Source: Colwellia sp. 20A7 (GTDB taxonomy: Bacteria > Pseudomonadota > Gammaproteobacteria > Enterobacterales > Alteromonadaceae). Taken from it: 64,000 bases of DNA. The DNA lies in NCBI RefSeq assembly GCF_009832865.1, contig NZ_CP047130.1, forward strand, positions 1,364,001 to 1,428,000, given 5' to 3'. The translations under genes and the position numbers were made by a program. This document shows, in pieces, positions 38,715 through 47,399 of this stretch; the stretch's first letter is position 1; the number at the start of each line of letters is the position of its first letter. A model generated the notes under the pieces. That model saw only the letters and a list, made by a program, of their open reading frames with translations. It did no database searches and was not told where the DNA came from.

Positions 38715-40856
38715 ATGACTTCAATACTAAATAATGTACTAAATGCAATGCAACAAGTTATTATTGAACCTGTTGATGAAAAGCTAGCACTCTTTAAACT
38801 TATTGGTGGATCTGGCCTATGGGCTACTGAATTACTTCCTCTTTCTACTAGCCAACACATCTTTAGCATTGACGATAACTCACCTTTCTTGCAAGATTTT
38901 CTTATCGATGCGCAATTTATATGGAACGGCACTGAAAATAGCCGAGTCCGCTCTGGATTTTGGACAGAAGTTGTCGCAAATAAAAAAGAATTACACTTAG
39001 AAGCGATTGCGATTAAACAAGACGAACAGAATTTACTGATTATCAGTAATCAAACTGAAGAATTCACGCTTCGTCAAAGCACCATGCAGTCTGCTCGTGA
39101 ACTCTCTTTATATAATGATCATTTAATAGAACAAAATGAGTATCTGCACACAAGAATTCTAGCTATTTTTAATAAGCCTTACGAGCAAGAAAATATTATT
39201 ACTGCGCTAACTAAAGCGATTGAAAATGCAGGCTTTGCAGTACTTATTACCAAAAACAACTTTACTACTATTATTGCTAATACTGCGGCATTAAACCTGT
39301 TTAAAGAAGATGGCTCTACAATTGATAAGCCGTCGAGCCCCGTTGATATTATTGTTCAACTCTTAAAAAACCAATTACCAGAGTATGAACGCATCATCGC
39401 TACTAAATCTAGCTGGGATGGCGAGCTCTGCTGGATGTCTCCACCGTCGACATTAAAATGGTTGAAAATTGCTTTGTACCCTGTTTTAGATGACCTAAAC
39501 GAAATAAAAAACTGGATTATATTTGCTAATGATATTAGTAATATCAAGTATTTAGTACAACGAAATGAAAAAAGTGATTTACAGGATATGTTAACCAAAT
39601 TACCAAATAGAATTTCGTTTTGGCAAACATTGGAAAAACAAATAGTATCAAATGTTCCTTTTTATTTATTATATGTAGATATCAACGATTTTAGACGTCA
39701 CAACGAATTTTATGGTCATGACGAAGGAGATAAATTACTTGTTGAGATGAGTGGTCGGATTAAAAGTAGCATCAAAACATCTGATTTTATCGCTAGGGTA
39801 GGAGGTGATGAGTTCGCTATAATTTTAACTGATATAGATAATCAGACTTGCTGTGAAGGTGTGGTTGAAAGAATCCTTGATTGTACCAGAGAGACATTTC
39901 AAACTAGTGAGTTAGAGAACTTTAATATTAACTTAAGTATAGGTGCAGCTAACTTTCCACATGATGCACACAGCGTTGAAGAGTTAATGAAGTTTGTTGA
40001 TTTAAGTGCCTATAACGGTAAAAAATCAAAAGAAAATTCGTTACAATTTTATTCTCAATCTATGAAAGATGCATCACGCCTTATTATTGAAGTAGAACAC
40101 GAGTTAAGAGAAGCGATTAAGAATAATGAGTTTGAATTATTCTTACAGCCGATTATAGATTTAGAGCTAAATAAAATTGTCAAAGCTGAAGCATTAATTC
40201 GTTGGAACCATCCTACTAAAGGAATGCTATTTCCTGATTCTTTTATTTCTATTGCTGAAAAAAGTGGATTGATTATAACTATTGGTAAGTGGGTGATTGA
40301 TACAGCTTGCCAAATGGTTGATAAAATTAACAAAATGGGACACAAAGTTAAAATTTCACTGAACCTTTCACCAGCTCAAGTGTTTGATGAAAACCTTTTT
40401 CCTCATCTACATGCCTGTATTAAGAACAATAAAATAGACCCTGGTTTATTAGAGATAGAAATAACGGAAGGTGTGATGGTTGACGATTATGCCATTACTG
40501 AAAAGCTTCTTAATAAAGTAAGAGCGATTGGTGTTAGTGTTGCTATTGATGATTTTGGTACGGGTTATAGTTCGTTGTCGTATTTAAAAAAATTACCTTT
40601 AGACTTTTTAAAAATAGATCGATCGTTTGTTAGAGACATTGTTAGTGATGATAACGATAAAGCTATTGTTAGAGCTGTTATTGCCATGGCACACAATTTA
40701 AATTTAGGGGTTATTGCGGAAGGTGTTGAAACCCAAGAACAGTTAGACTTTCTTGCACAAAATTCATGTAATTCAGTACAAGGTTACTTCTTTAGTAAGC
40801 CAATTGAATTTAGCTCTTTTATTATGTTACTTCAAAATCAAAAAGAAAAAACCTAA
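38715..40856 (+). CDS. Diguanylate cyclase/phosphodiesterase (GGDEF-EAL) of the GTPase operon
   Basis: The 713-residue protein makes and/or degrades cyclic di-GMP. An N-terminal domain of unknown type (1-145) is followed by a PAS-like region (about 165-280). The GGDEF domain (285-445) has intact RVGGDEF at 361-367; the inhibitory RxxD site reads KTSD, so product inhibition may be lost. The EAL domain (455-713) has AEALIRW (491-497), DDFGTGYSSLSYL and EGVETQEQ, so both activities look possible. No membrane segment is seen. The ATG at 38715, one base after the GTPase stop, is preferred over an in-frame upstream start within the GTPase gene. Confidence 0.93.
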   Translation: MTSILNNVLNAMQQVIIEPVDEKLALFKLIGGSGLWATELLPLSTSQHIFSIDDNSPFLQDFLIDAQFIWNGTENSRVRSGFWTEVVANKKELHLEAIAIKQDEQNLLIISNQTEEFTLRQSTMQSARELSLYNDHLIEQNEYLHTRILAIFNKPYEQENIITALTKAIENAGFAVLITKNNFTTIIANTAALNLFKEDGSTIDKPSSPVDIIVQLLKNQLPEYERIIATKSSWDGELCWMSPPSTLKWLKIALYPVLDDLNEIKNWIIFANDISNIKYLVQRNEKSDLQDMLTKLPNRISFWQTLEKQIVSNVPFYLLYVDINDFRRHNEFYGHDEGDKLLVEMSGRIKSSIKTSDFIARVGGDEFAIILTDIDNQTCCEGVVERILDCTRETFQTSELENFNINLSIGAANFPHDAHSVEELMKFVDLSAYNGKKSKENSLQFYSQSMKDASRLIIEVEHELREAIKNNEFELFLQPIIDLELNKIVKAEALIRWNHPTKGMLFPDSFISIAEKSGLIITIGKWVIDTACQMVDKINKMGHKVKISLNLSPAQVFDENLFPHLHACIKNNKIDPGLLEIEITEGVMVDDYAITEKLLNKVRAIGVSVAIDDFGTGYSSLSYLKKLPLDFLKIDRSFVRDIVSDDNDKAIVRAVIAMAHNLNLGVIAEGVETQEQLDFLAQNSCNSVQGYFFSKPIEFSSFIMLLQNQKEKT

Positions 40857-40942
40857 AGAAGCACCGCTAAAGTGTAGGTTTAAAGCCGTACTATTTTTAA
40901 AGCTGATATTAGATTATTATTATTATCGACAACAATTTATTC

Positions 40943-40976
40943 TGTCCCAACATAGAAGGGGAGCTATGTTGGGACA
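40943..40976. repeat. Hairpin after the GTPase operon
   Basis: The perfect 13-base arms TGTCCCAACATAG (40943-40955) and CTATGTTGGGACA (40964-40976) have an 8-base loop, about 85 bases after the GGDEF-EAL stop. No T-run follows. It may mark the 3' end of the transcript. The rest of the gap to 41197 is the second MITE-like copy. Confidence 0.5.
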
Positions 40977-41007
40977 AATTGACGATGTTTATGGTGAAGT
41001 GTGATTA

Positions 41008-41169
41008 ATACAAATCTCACTAACTATGTGATCATTCCTACTTGCTAAAATCACCAACTACATCGTTATTTATTTAATAATTAGAATAACTAGTTATTGA
41101 AATAAAAGCCTTGTATTTGGCAATTCTTTCTACGTATAAAACTGCTCACTTAATTAATGAAACTGGCAT
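41008..41169. repeat. MITE-like element, copy 2 (162 bp)
   Basis: This is the same length and sequence as 3372-3533 apart from about 11 substitutions, in the same orientation. Its terminal repeats (ATACAAATCTCACTA and the complement of ATGCCAGTTTCATTA) are more decayed than in copy 1. It lies between the ends of two convergent genes. Confidence 0.8.
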
Positions 41170-41197
41170 AAGCCTAAGATAACTTCTTTTGCTGAAG

Positions 41198-42604
41198 TTA
41201 TAAAATCGATTTCCCTTGGCTGATTAGTAATTCTTTAACTTTATTACTAAATTCATGTGCTCGTTTAATTACATTCTGTTCATTAGCGGTTAATACCTCA
41301 CGATTTTTCATTAACAATTTACCATCAACAATACTATGCTTTACATCGGTCGCATAAGCCGAATAAACTAAAACTGAATATGGGTTATACATAGGGGTCA
41401 TGTTGGCTGATTTTGTATCAAAAACAATAATATCAGCTAGTTTTCCTATTTCTAATGAGCCTACTTTATCTTCAAGGTTCAAAACTTTAGCACCACCCAT
41501 AGTTGCCATTTTTATGATGTCTACGGCAGGCATAACACTTCGATCTTTATTCCATAGTTTGTGAATCTTTGCGACTTGGCTAAACTCGTCGATTAAGCTA
41601 ATGGTATTACCAGACATAGGACCGTCAGTACCTAAACCAACATCAACCCCTTGTTTTAACATATCAAGTACAGGCGCAACGCCTTTCGCAGATTTAATAT
41701 TAGCGCTGATATTATGTGCGACGCCAACGCGATTTTTTTTCAATAAAGTGATGTCATTATCATTAGCTAAAATCACATGGGCACCGACTAAATTTTTATT
41801 TAGAGCACCTATACTCTCTAAATATGCGATAGGAGATAACCCATCAGAGCGCTCTGCTATTGTGGTTTGTTCTTTCTGAGATTCTGCTAAATGAGTCAAT
41901 ACAGGAACATCATAAAGTAGCGATAATTCAGCTATTTTTTGTAAATCTTCAGTGCTGTTAGTATAAGGGCCATGAGGAGCAAAAGCAGGCGTTATTCGGG
42001 CATGACTCTTATATTTCTTAATGAATTTTTCTGCATAAGCAATGGCTTCTTTTGGTGTTTTAGCATCGGCTTGTGGATATTTAATAACCGTTTGGCCTAG
42101 TACCGCTCTAAGACCTATTTTATCAACAGCTTTAGCGACTTCATCTTCAAAATAATACATGTCAGCATAAGTCGTAACACCACCTTTTAACATTTCTAAG
42201 TTGCCTAATTCGGCACCTAAATAAACCATTTCACGAGAAACAAACTCTTTTTCAAGGGGAAAAATATAACCATGTAAACGATCACTAACATCATCCCCTA
42301 AAGAACGAAATAGTGACATAGATACATGGGTATGTGTGTTTATAAATCCAGGAAGCACTAAATCTCCATCGAGATCGAGCGTTTCAACAGCAGAAAACTG
42401 TTTTGCTTGTGTTTGTGGTCCTACTGCAACAATCTTGTTTCCCTTTATAGCAATAAAGCCTTGAGGGTATTGCGTTAGCTTTGCATCCATTGTTAAAACA
42501 TGCCCATTGATTAGCATTATATCAACTAGTTCTTCGGAAAAAGATGCTGAAGAAAACAACAGTGCAATAATAGGGAAATATAGTGATAGGCATTTAAATG
42601 GCAC
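41198..42604 (-). CDS. Exported amidohydrolase resembling MTA/SAH deaminase
   Basis: This metal-dependent hydrolase belongs to the amidohydrolase (TrzN/MtaD/cytosine deaminase) superfamily. It has the metal motifs HTHVSMS, HGPYT, HLAES and GTDGPMSGNT, and the C-terminal LADIIVFD block. The GTG at 42604, with AAGG 9 bases upstream, gives a 469-residue protein beginning with a typical signal peptide (core SLYFPIIALLFSSASFS). An ATG at 42652 would put a palindrome inside the gene and blur that signal. It follows the TonB receptor gene on the same strand, suggesting it processes the imported compound. The exact substrate is unknown; related deaminases act on methylthioadenosine, adenosylhomocysteine or guanine. 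Confidence 0.85.
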   Translation of the reverse strand: MPFKCLSLYFPIIALLFSSASFSEELVDIMLINGHVLTMDAKLTQYPQGFIAIKGNKIVAVGPQTQAKQFSAVETLDLDGDLVLPGFINTHTHVSMSLFRSLGDDVSDRLHGYIFPLEKEFVSREMVYLGAELGNLEMLKGGVTTYADMYYFEDEVAKAVDKIGLRAVLGQTVIKYPQADAKTPKEAIAYAEKFIKKYKSHARITPAFAPHGPYTNSTEDLQKIAELSLLYDVPVLTHLAESQKEQTTIAERSDGLSPIAYLESIGALNKNLVGAHVILANDNDITLLKKNRVGVAHNISANIKSAKGVAPVLDMLKQGVDVGLGTDGPMSGNTISLIDEFSQVAKIHKLWNKDRSVMPAVDIIKMATMGGAKVLNLEDKVGSLEIGKLADIIVFDTKSANMTPMYNPYSVLVYSAYATDVKHSIVDGKLLMKNREVLTANEQNVIKRAHEFSNKVKELLISQGKSIL

Positions 42605-42637
42605 TCGGGTAGACCTTAATATGTTGGTTGAATAATT

Positions 42638-42668
42638 CAGGATACATAACATGATGTTAAGTATCCTG
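42638..42668. promoter_or_regulatory. 31-bp palindrome between TonB receptor and amidohydrolase genes
   Basis: CAGGATACATAACAT and ATGTTAAGTATCCTG pair at 14 of 15 positions around a central G. It lies between the receptor stop and the amidohydrolase start, so it could be an operator or an intercistronic hairpin. The adjoining GGTTGAATAATTCAGGAT also occurs at the end of the repeat near 1995, hinting that the site derives from that repeat family. Confidence 0.5.
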
Positions 42669-42698
42669 TACAATTAACAGGAGTAAAATAGCTAAGGT

Positions 42699-45332
42699 TT
42701 AAAAGCTAATTTTAAACTCTGCTCCCCAAAAACGCCCATCGTTAACAATACCTGATAGATTGTTAAGAGTGAGTCCGCCGATGAGTGATGTTTCGTCAGT
42801 AATATTTCGACCAAAAGCCGCTACTTCAAGGTCATATTCATTTACTGGCCAGTTATAACCAGCACGAATACCACCTTCTAAGTATGGGTCTTGATGCATC
42901 TCTACTGCGTCAATTAAAGAGAATTGTACTGAACTTGCGTATGACCAATCGGTATAAACATAAAATTCACCATCACCCAATGTTTTACTATAACGTAATG
43001 TGAAATTACCGATCCATTCAGGAGCACGGGGTAGTGACAGTCCATCAACACCGATTAAACCATCTTCATTAACTGAATTTCTAACAGTACAGAAACTACA
43101 GGTAGAAATAGCAACGTCGGTATCTTTAATTTCAGTTTTATTATAACTAACACCTAAGGTCATTAATAAATCAGCAGTAATTGCGTACTCTGTATCCACT
43201 TCAAAGCCATATCCTACCGTTTTATCTAAATTTAACAATTCTTTAGCGGCACCTTCATCAAATGAAGATTGGGCTGTCATTTGTTGATCATTCATTTGAA
43301 AGTAGAAAATATCAAAATTAACACGAGCTGCGCCATCTAATAAATCGGATTTAGTACCGAATTCAATAGAGTGTATCGTTTCAGAATCAGCAACGCTTAA
43401 CTTAGGGTCACTGCCACTAACAATACGGCCTTGAATACTTGGTGCTCTGAAGCCTTTAGCAATACGACTATATAAGTTAATATCATCAGAATATTTATAA
43501 CTAGCACTTAAGTCCCAGCTGATTGCTGAATCTTCAGGGTTAGCATAAAAAGGGTTAAAAAATTCTCCATCACTGGCAGTTGATATAATGCGTTGCGCGA
43601 CATAATCTTTTTTATCTTTTGAATAACGAATACCTGCTGTTATCTTCAATTCATTCGTTAGATCATAGTCTCCTGAAGCAAATAATGCCCATGCATCAGT
43701 TTTTTGTGTTTGTGTTAGGTAACGTTTAACACTGCCATCTTCATTGTAGTGATAAGTGTCTATATCAAGATCTTCTGAAAAAATGAAAAAACCAGCTTGA
43801 TAATCAAATCTTCCTAATTCGTTTGAAGCAATACGAAATTCTTGAGAAAATTGACTGTGATCCGGTATACCATCGGCACTTTCTACTGAGAATGAAGGAA
43901 CGGTACCTAGCTCACCGGTATAGCCTGAAGGGTCTGAAAAACTACTGACACGGTAACCGGCATCGACATCCGCACGTGAAAACATTTCAACAGATTCATA
44001 ACCTGTAACAGAGGTATAGGTATGATTATTAACAACATATTCTAATTTAACACTGCCGCCATTGACTTCAACATCTTGAGTCGCTCTTTGTGCGGCATCA
44101 TGATAAATGACATCTCGATCAAAGCCATCTTCAAAGTCATTTGTTCCCGGTTTTATTGCACTGGCACGAAAAACTGTTGGCGTACCTTCTAAATCACGCA
44201 TGTGATAATTGAATAGTGCTGAAAAATCTTGATTCGGTTCGTACAAAACTTGTAATCTTGCCGCTTTATCATCGTATCCACCTAAAACATCTTTTTCTTC
44301 AAATCCAGGGGCTTTCGTTGAAATCCAATCATCACGTGTTTGATTTAATACAGATAAGCGTACTGATACAGTATCGGTTAAACCACCGCTTAATGCTGCT
44401 TGCGTTGAAATAGTATTTAATGAACCAATTGATGTGGTTAAGTATCCTTCAAAGTCTTGTGTTGGTCTTTTAGACGTAAACTTAATTAAACCAGCAGGGG
44501 TGTTACGGCCAAATAAAGTACCTTGTGGACCTCGTAGTACTTCAATACTCTCAACATCAAAAACAGGAAAGCCTTTTAATATAGGACTTTCTTGAACAAT
44601 ATCATCATAAATTACGGATACTGGCTGAGAAGCATTTAAATCATAATCTTGATTACCTAAACCGCGCATGTAAAAACGTGGAAATGAGCGGCCAAATGAA
44701 GATTCAATTTTTAAGCTTGGAATTCGTGCCGACATAAAACGTATATCCGCACCACTTGCGCTTGCGCTGTCTAACAAGTCACCTTTCATTACAGATACTG
44801 AAATAGGTACTTCTTGTAAGTTTTGCGATCGACGTTGTGCTGTAACGATAATTTTTTCTATAACTCTTTTATCTTTTTTAACATTAGCTGTATCAGCTTC
44901 CGTTAAATTATCAGTACTTTCTGTTGTTGTTTTAGGTTGTTTACTACTTGAATTTTGTGGTGACAGTGGAAGCTTTTTTCCTGGTTGAGCTTCTTCAATC
45001 GCGATAGTTTTTTTATTAATATAACGAAATTGAAGTTCTGTATTTTGCAGAAGCTTATTTAATGCTGCTTGCTCACTATATAAACCTGAAAATGGTTGAA
45101 CTTTTAATCCTTCGGCTACGTTAGAAAAAAATACGATTTGCTTGCCAAACTGCTGAGCAACACTTTGTAAAGCATCGTCAAGGGGGAGCGCTTCAATTTT
45201 TATCGTAACTTGCTTTTCTGCTGCAGCTTCTTGAGCACTTGCCTCCATTGCAACAGTGAAGTTTCCAGCCAAAGATAACAAAATAGATAGTAATATTGGT
45301 TTCTTTTTCCACACGGGTGTTTTTATTTTCAT
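42699..45332 (-). CDS. TonB-dependent receptor with N-terminal signalling (STN) domain
   Basis: This is an outer-membrane transducer that imports a ligand and signals to an anti-sigma factor. The 877-residue form starts at ATG 45332 with AGGAA 7 bases upstream; a longer upstream frame lacks a signal peptide at its start. After the signal peptide (about 1-33), residues 41-113 form the STN domain (IKIEALPLDDALQSVAQQFG). Then come a TonB-box-like EKIIVTAQRR, the plug with VEVLRGPQGTLFGRNTPAG, and a 22-strand barrel ending GAEFKISF. It is divergent from the sigma/FecR pair, making a complete FecARI-type unit. The ligand is unknown. Confidence 0.93.
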   Translation of the reverse strand: MKIKTPVWKKKPILLSILLSLAGNFTVAMEASAQEAAAEKQVTIKIEALPLDDALQSVAQQFGKQIVFFSNVAEGLKVQPFSGLYSEQAALNKLLQNTELQFRYINKKTIAIEEAQPGKKLPLSPQNSSSKQPKTTTESTDNLTEADTANVKKDKRVIEKIIVTAQRRSQNLQEVPISVSVMKGDLLDSASASGADIRFMSARIPSLKIESSFGRSFPRFYMRGLGNQDYDLNASQPVSVIYDDIVQESPILKGFPVFDVESIEVLRGPQGTLFGRNTPAGLIKFTSKRPTQDFEGYLTTSIGSLNTISTQAALSGGLTDTVSVRLSVLNQTRDDWISTKAPGFEEKDVLGGYDDKAARLQVLYEPNQDFSALFNYHMRDLEGTPTVFRASAIKPGTNDFEDGFDRDVIYHDAAQRATQDVEVNGGSVKLEYVVNNHTYTSVTGYESVEMFSRADVDAGYRVSSFSDPSGYTGELGTVPSFSVESADGIPDHSQFSQEFRIASNELGRFDYQAGFFIFSEDLDIDTYHYNEDGSVKRYLTQTQKTDAWALFASGDYDLTNELKITAGIRYSKDKKDYVAQRIISTASDGEFFNPFYANPEDSAISWDLSASYKYSDDINLYSRIAKGFRAPSIQGRIVSGSDPKLSVADSETIHSIEFGTKSDLLDGAARVNFDIFYFQMNDQQMTAQSSFDEGAAKELLNLDKTVGYGFEVDTEYAITADLLMTLGVSYNKTEIKDTDVAISTCSFCTVRNSVNEDGLIGVDGLSLPRAPEWIGNFTLRYSKTLGDGEFYVYTDWSYASSVQFSLIDAVEMHQDPYLEGGIRAGYNWPVNEYDLEVAAFGRNITDETSLIGGLTLNNLSGIVNDGRFWGAEFKISF

Positions 45333-45602
45333 GTTTAGGTTCCTATAACCATATAATTTTTGTTTTTTATATACAATAAAGCTTGTGATATTTTTCTCGC
45401 CTATTAATGAAGAGTTACGACAGATCATTTTTAGGTACTAATTAATTTATATTTTTTAATTTTATTTTTTTGTACCCAATCTTTGATCTACAACACTCTT
45501 ATTAAATGGGGATATTTAAATGTTATTTTTATTAACTAAACATCCAGTTAAAAATATTAATAATGAATTTTTCATAACTATTTTATGATGATATAAGAAT
45601 CT

Positions 45603-46133
45603 ATGAGCAAAAGTACCGTAAATAAAAAAAGTCGTTTTATTAAAGGATTATATGAAAGTTCATATAAAGAATTATTTTCTTTTTTACTTCGACGCTCTAC
45701 TAATAAACAACAGGCACAAGACTTATCACAAGAAACTTATCTCAGACTTATTCGGGTAGAGCGAACAGATCTGATTGAACAGCCAAGAGCTTACCTTTTT
45801 CGTATTGCAGCTAATTTAGTCTATGAAATGCGAATTAAAAGTGAACGACATTGTGAGAACGTGACTTATCCCTTAGAGGAAGTAGAAGATATTCCTTCGG
45901 CTGATGACCCTCAACTTAATTACGAAACTTCAAAGGCTATTAAGGATCTTGAAAAAATCATTGAAGATCTTCCGCTTATTTATCAAACTGTATTACTGAT
46001 GAGAAAAAGAGATGGTTTAAGCCATAGCGATATCGCTAATAAGCTTGGAATTTCTATTCACACAGTGAGAAAGTATTTAACAAGAGCAGTTGCTGAATGT
46101 CGAAAAGCACACAGTATGGGTGATCCATCATGA
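45603..46133 (+). CDS. ECF sigma factor, FecI-like
   Basis: The 176-residue protein has sigma region 2 (LFSFLLRRSTNKQQAQDLSQ, TYLRLIRVE, PRAYLFRIAANLV) and region 4 (LPLIYQTVLLMRKRDGLSHS, IANKLGISIHTVRKYLTRAV). The features fit the FecI-like iron/nutrient-uptake ECF group. Its stop overlaps the FecR start by four bases (ATGA). Its likely target is the divergent STN receptor gene. Confidence 0.93.
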   Translation: MSKSTVNKKSRFIKGLYESSYKELFSFLLRRSTNKQQAQDLSQETYLRLIRVERTDLIEQPRAYLFRIAANLVYEMRIKSERHCENVTYPLEEVEDIPSADDPQLNYETSKAIKDLEKIIEDLPLIYQTVLLMRKRDGLSHSDIANKLGISIHTVRKYLTRAVAECRKAHSMGDPS

Positions 46134-47275
46134 ATAATCATAATATTATTGAGCAAGCAAGCCATTGGGCAATGTTATATGATGAAGGCGAGCTTGATAG
46201 CAAACAAAAAGTTGACCTATCTAATTGGTTATTGAAAAGTCCTGCGCATATTGAAGAGTTTTTACATGCAGGCGCTATTTTTAACTTATTAGAAGGTATT
46301 GATGCCAACAAAAAAATATCTGTAGATGCCTTAATTGAAAAAATTAATCAGCCCACATCTGCGGTTATTGCTTTTGATTCTATGCAAAATAAAGCACCGT
46401 TAGGAGAAAATAGCACAAAGAAAAAAAGTTTTAGTAACATATTATTAGCCTTAGCTGCGAGCGTTATAATAAGTGTCTGTAGCTTATATGGTCTGCACTA
46501 TTTTTCTTTAACTAACGATACCTTTGCTAATTTAAAAGTACCTAATCAAGATCGTAATCAGTACACCACAGTATTAGGCGAGCAAAGAAGTATTACGTTA
46601 AGTGATGGCACAATTGTTTATTTGAACACCTTAACTAATATAAAAATCGACTACAATGAACAGTATAGAAATATCCACCTTAATCGGGGGGAAGCGATAT
46701 TTAAAGTCGCACATAATCCTGATAAACCCTTTAGAGTCTGGGTTGATGGTGTTATGTTTCAAGCGGTAGGTACTGAATTTAATGTTAGGGATAAGCAGGG
46801 GAAAGTGGAACTTACCGTTATTACTGGTGAAGTGGCCTTAACTAACCAGATAGTTAATAATGAAAAACTCGATGTTGAAGAAAATACTATCAGATTATCA
46901 GAGAATACAGATTTAGATTTGAAATCATCTAAAACACTTATTGTCACTATTGGTCAAGAAGCATCTGTTCAGGCTAATGGGAAGATCACTACCGATGTTA
47001 ATGCTGATTTAAATAAAAAGACGTCATGGAAATTACGCCAGTTAATTTTTAAAAATGATACATTGGAAGACGTAATTCATGAGTTCAATCGCTATAATCA
47101 ACTGCAAATAGTGATTGAATCAGATTTATTATCTCGCTTGCCTATTACCGGAATTTTCGAAAGTAACGATCCAAGCTCTTTAATTGAATTTTTGAGAAGC
47201 TCAGGCAAAGTTAGTATTAAAAAAGATAATACTAATAAGGTTAATCTTTTTTTATCGCAGAGTAATAATATTTAA
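46130..47275 (+). CDS. FecR-like anti-sigma/sigma regulator
   Basis: The 381-residue protein has an N-terminal cytosolic sigma-binding part, with ASHWAMLYDEGELDSKQKVD near the start, one membrane segment at about 99-118 (ILLALAASVIISVCSLYGLH), and a periplasmic FecR domain. The latter contains LSDGTIVYLNTLTNIKI, NRGEAIFKVAHNPDKPF and AVGTEFNVR. The C-terminal part (about 300-375) resembles the STN-like domain (LEDVIHEFNRYNQLQIVIES) that contacts the receptor. Translational coupling with the sigma gene supports the pairing. Confidence 0.93.
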   Translation: MNNHNIIEQASHWAMLYDEGELDSKQKVDLSNWLLKSPAHIEEFLHAGAIFNLLEGIDANKKISVDALIEKINQPTSAVIAFDSMQNKAPLGENSTKKKSFSNILLALAASVIISVCSLYGLHYFSLTNDTFANLKVPNQDRNQYTTVLGEQRSITLSDGTIVYLNTLTNIKIDYNEQYRNIHLNRGEAIFKVAHNPDKPFRVWVDGVMFQAVGTEFNVRDKQGKVELTVITGEVALTNQIVNNEKLDVEENTIRLSENTDLDLKSSKTLIVTIGQEASVQANGKITTDVNADLNKKTSWKLRQLIFKNDTLEDVIHEFNRYNQLQIVIESDLLSRLPITGIFESNDPSSLIEFLRSSGKVSIKKDNTNKVNLFLSQSNNI

Positions 47276-47329
47276 TTAGGGATTTGTAGTCTATAGGTTG
47301 AGTTTCAATCAATAAACTATAAATATTTG

Positions 47330-47365
47330 AAGACGAATTGCCTTAAAAGCAATTCGTCTTTAATA
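47330..47365. terminator. Bidirectional terminator between fecR-like and U32 genes
   Basis: A 12-base stem AAGACGAATTGC (47330-47341) with GCAATTCGTCTT (47349-47360) and a 7-base loop lies between convergent genes. The T tail is short on both strands. Confidence 0.65.
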
Positions 47366-47399
47366 TCGATAATATAAGTACTTCTCTGTACCTTAAAGA

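Noticed and set aside
42605..42673. Longer amidohydrolase start at ATG 42652 or TTG 42673
   Set aside because: These add residues in front of a clear signal peptide and place the 31-base palindrome in the coding region; the GTG at 42604 has a better-spaced ribosome site.
45333..45428. N-terminal extension of the first TonB receptor up to 45428
   Set aside because: The extra 32 residues precede an otherwise typical signal peptide, and ATG 45332 has AGGAA at correct spacing.
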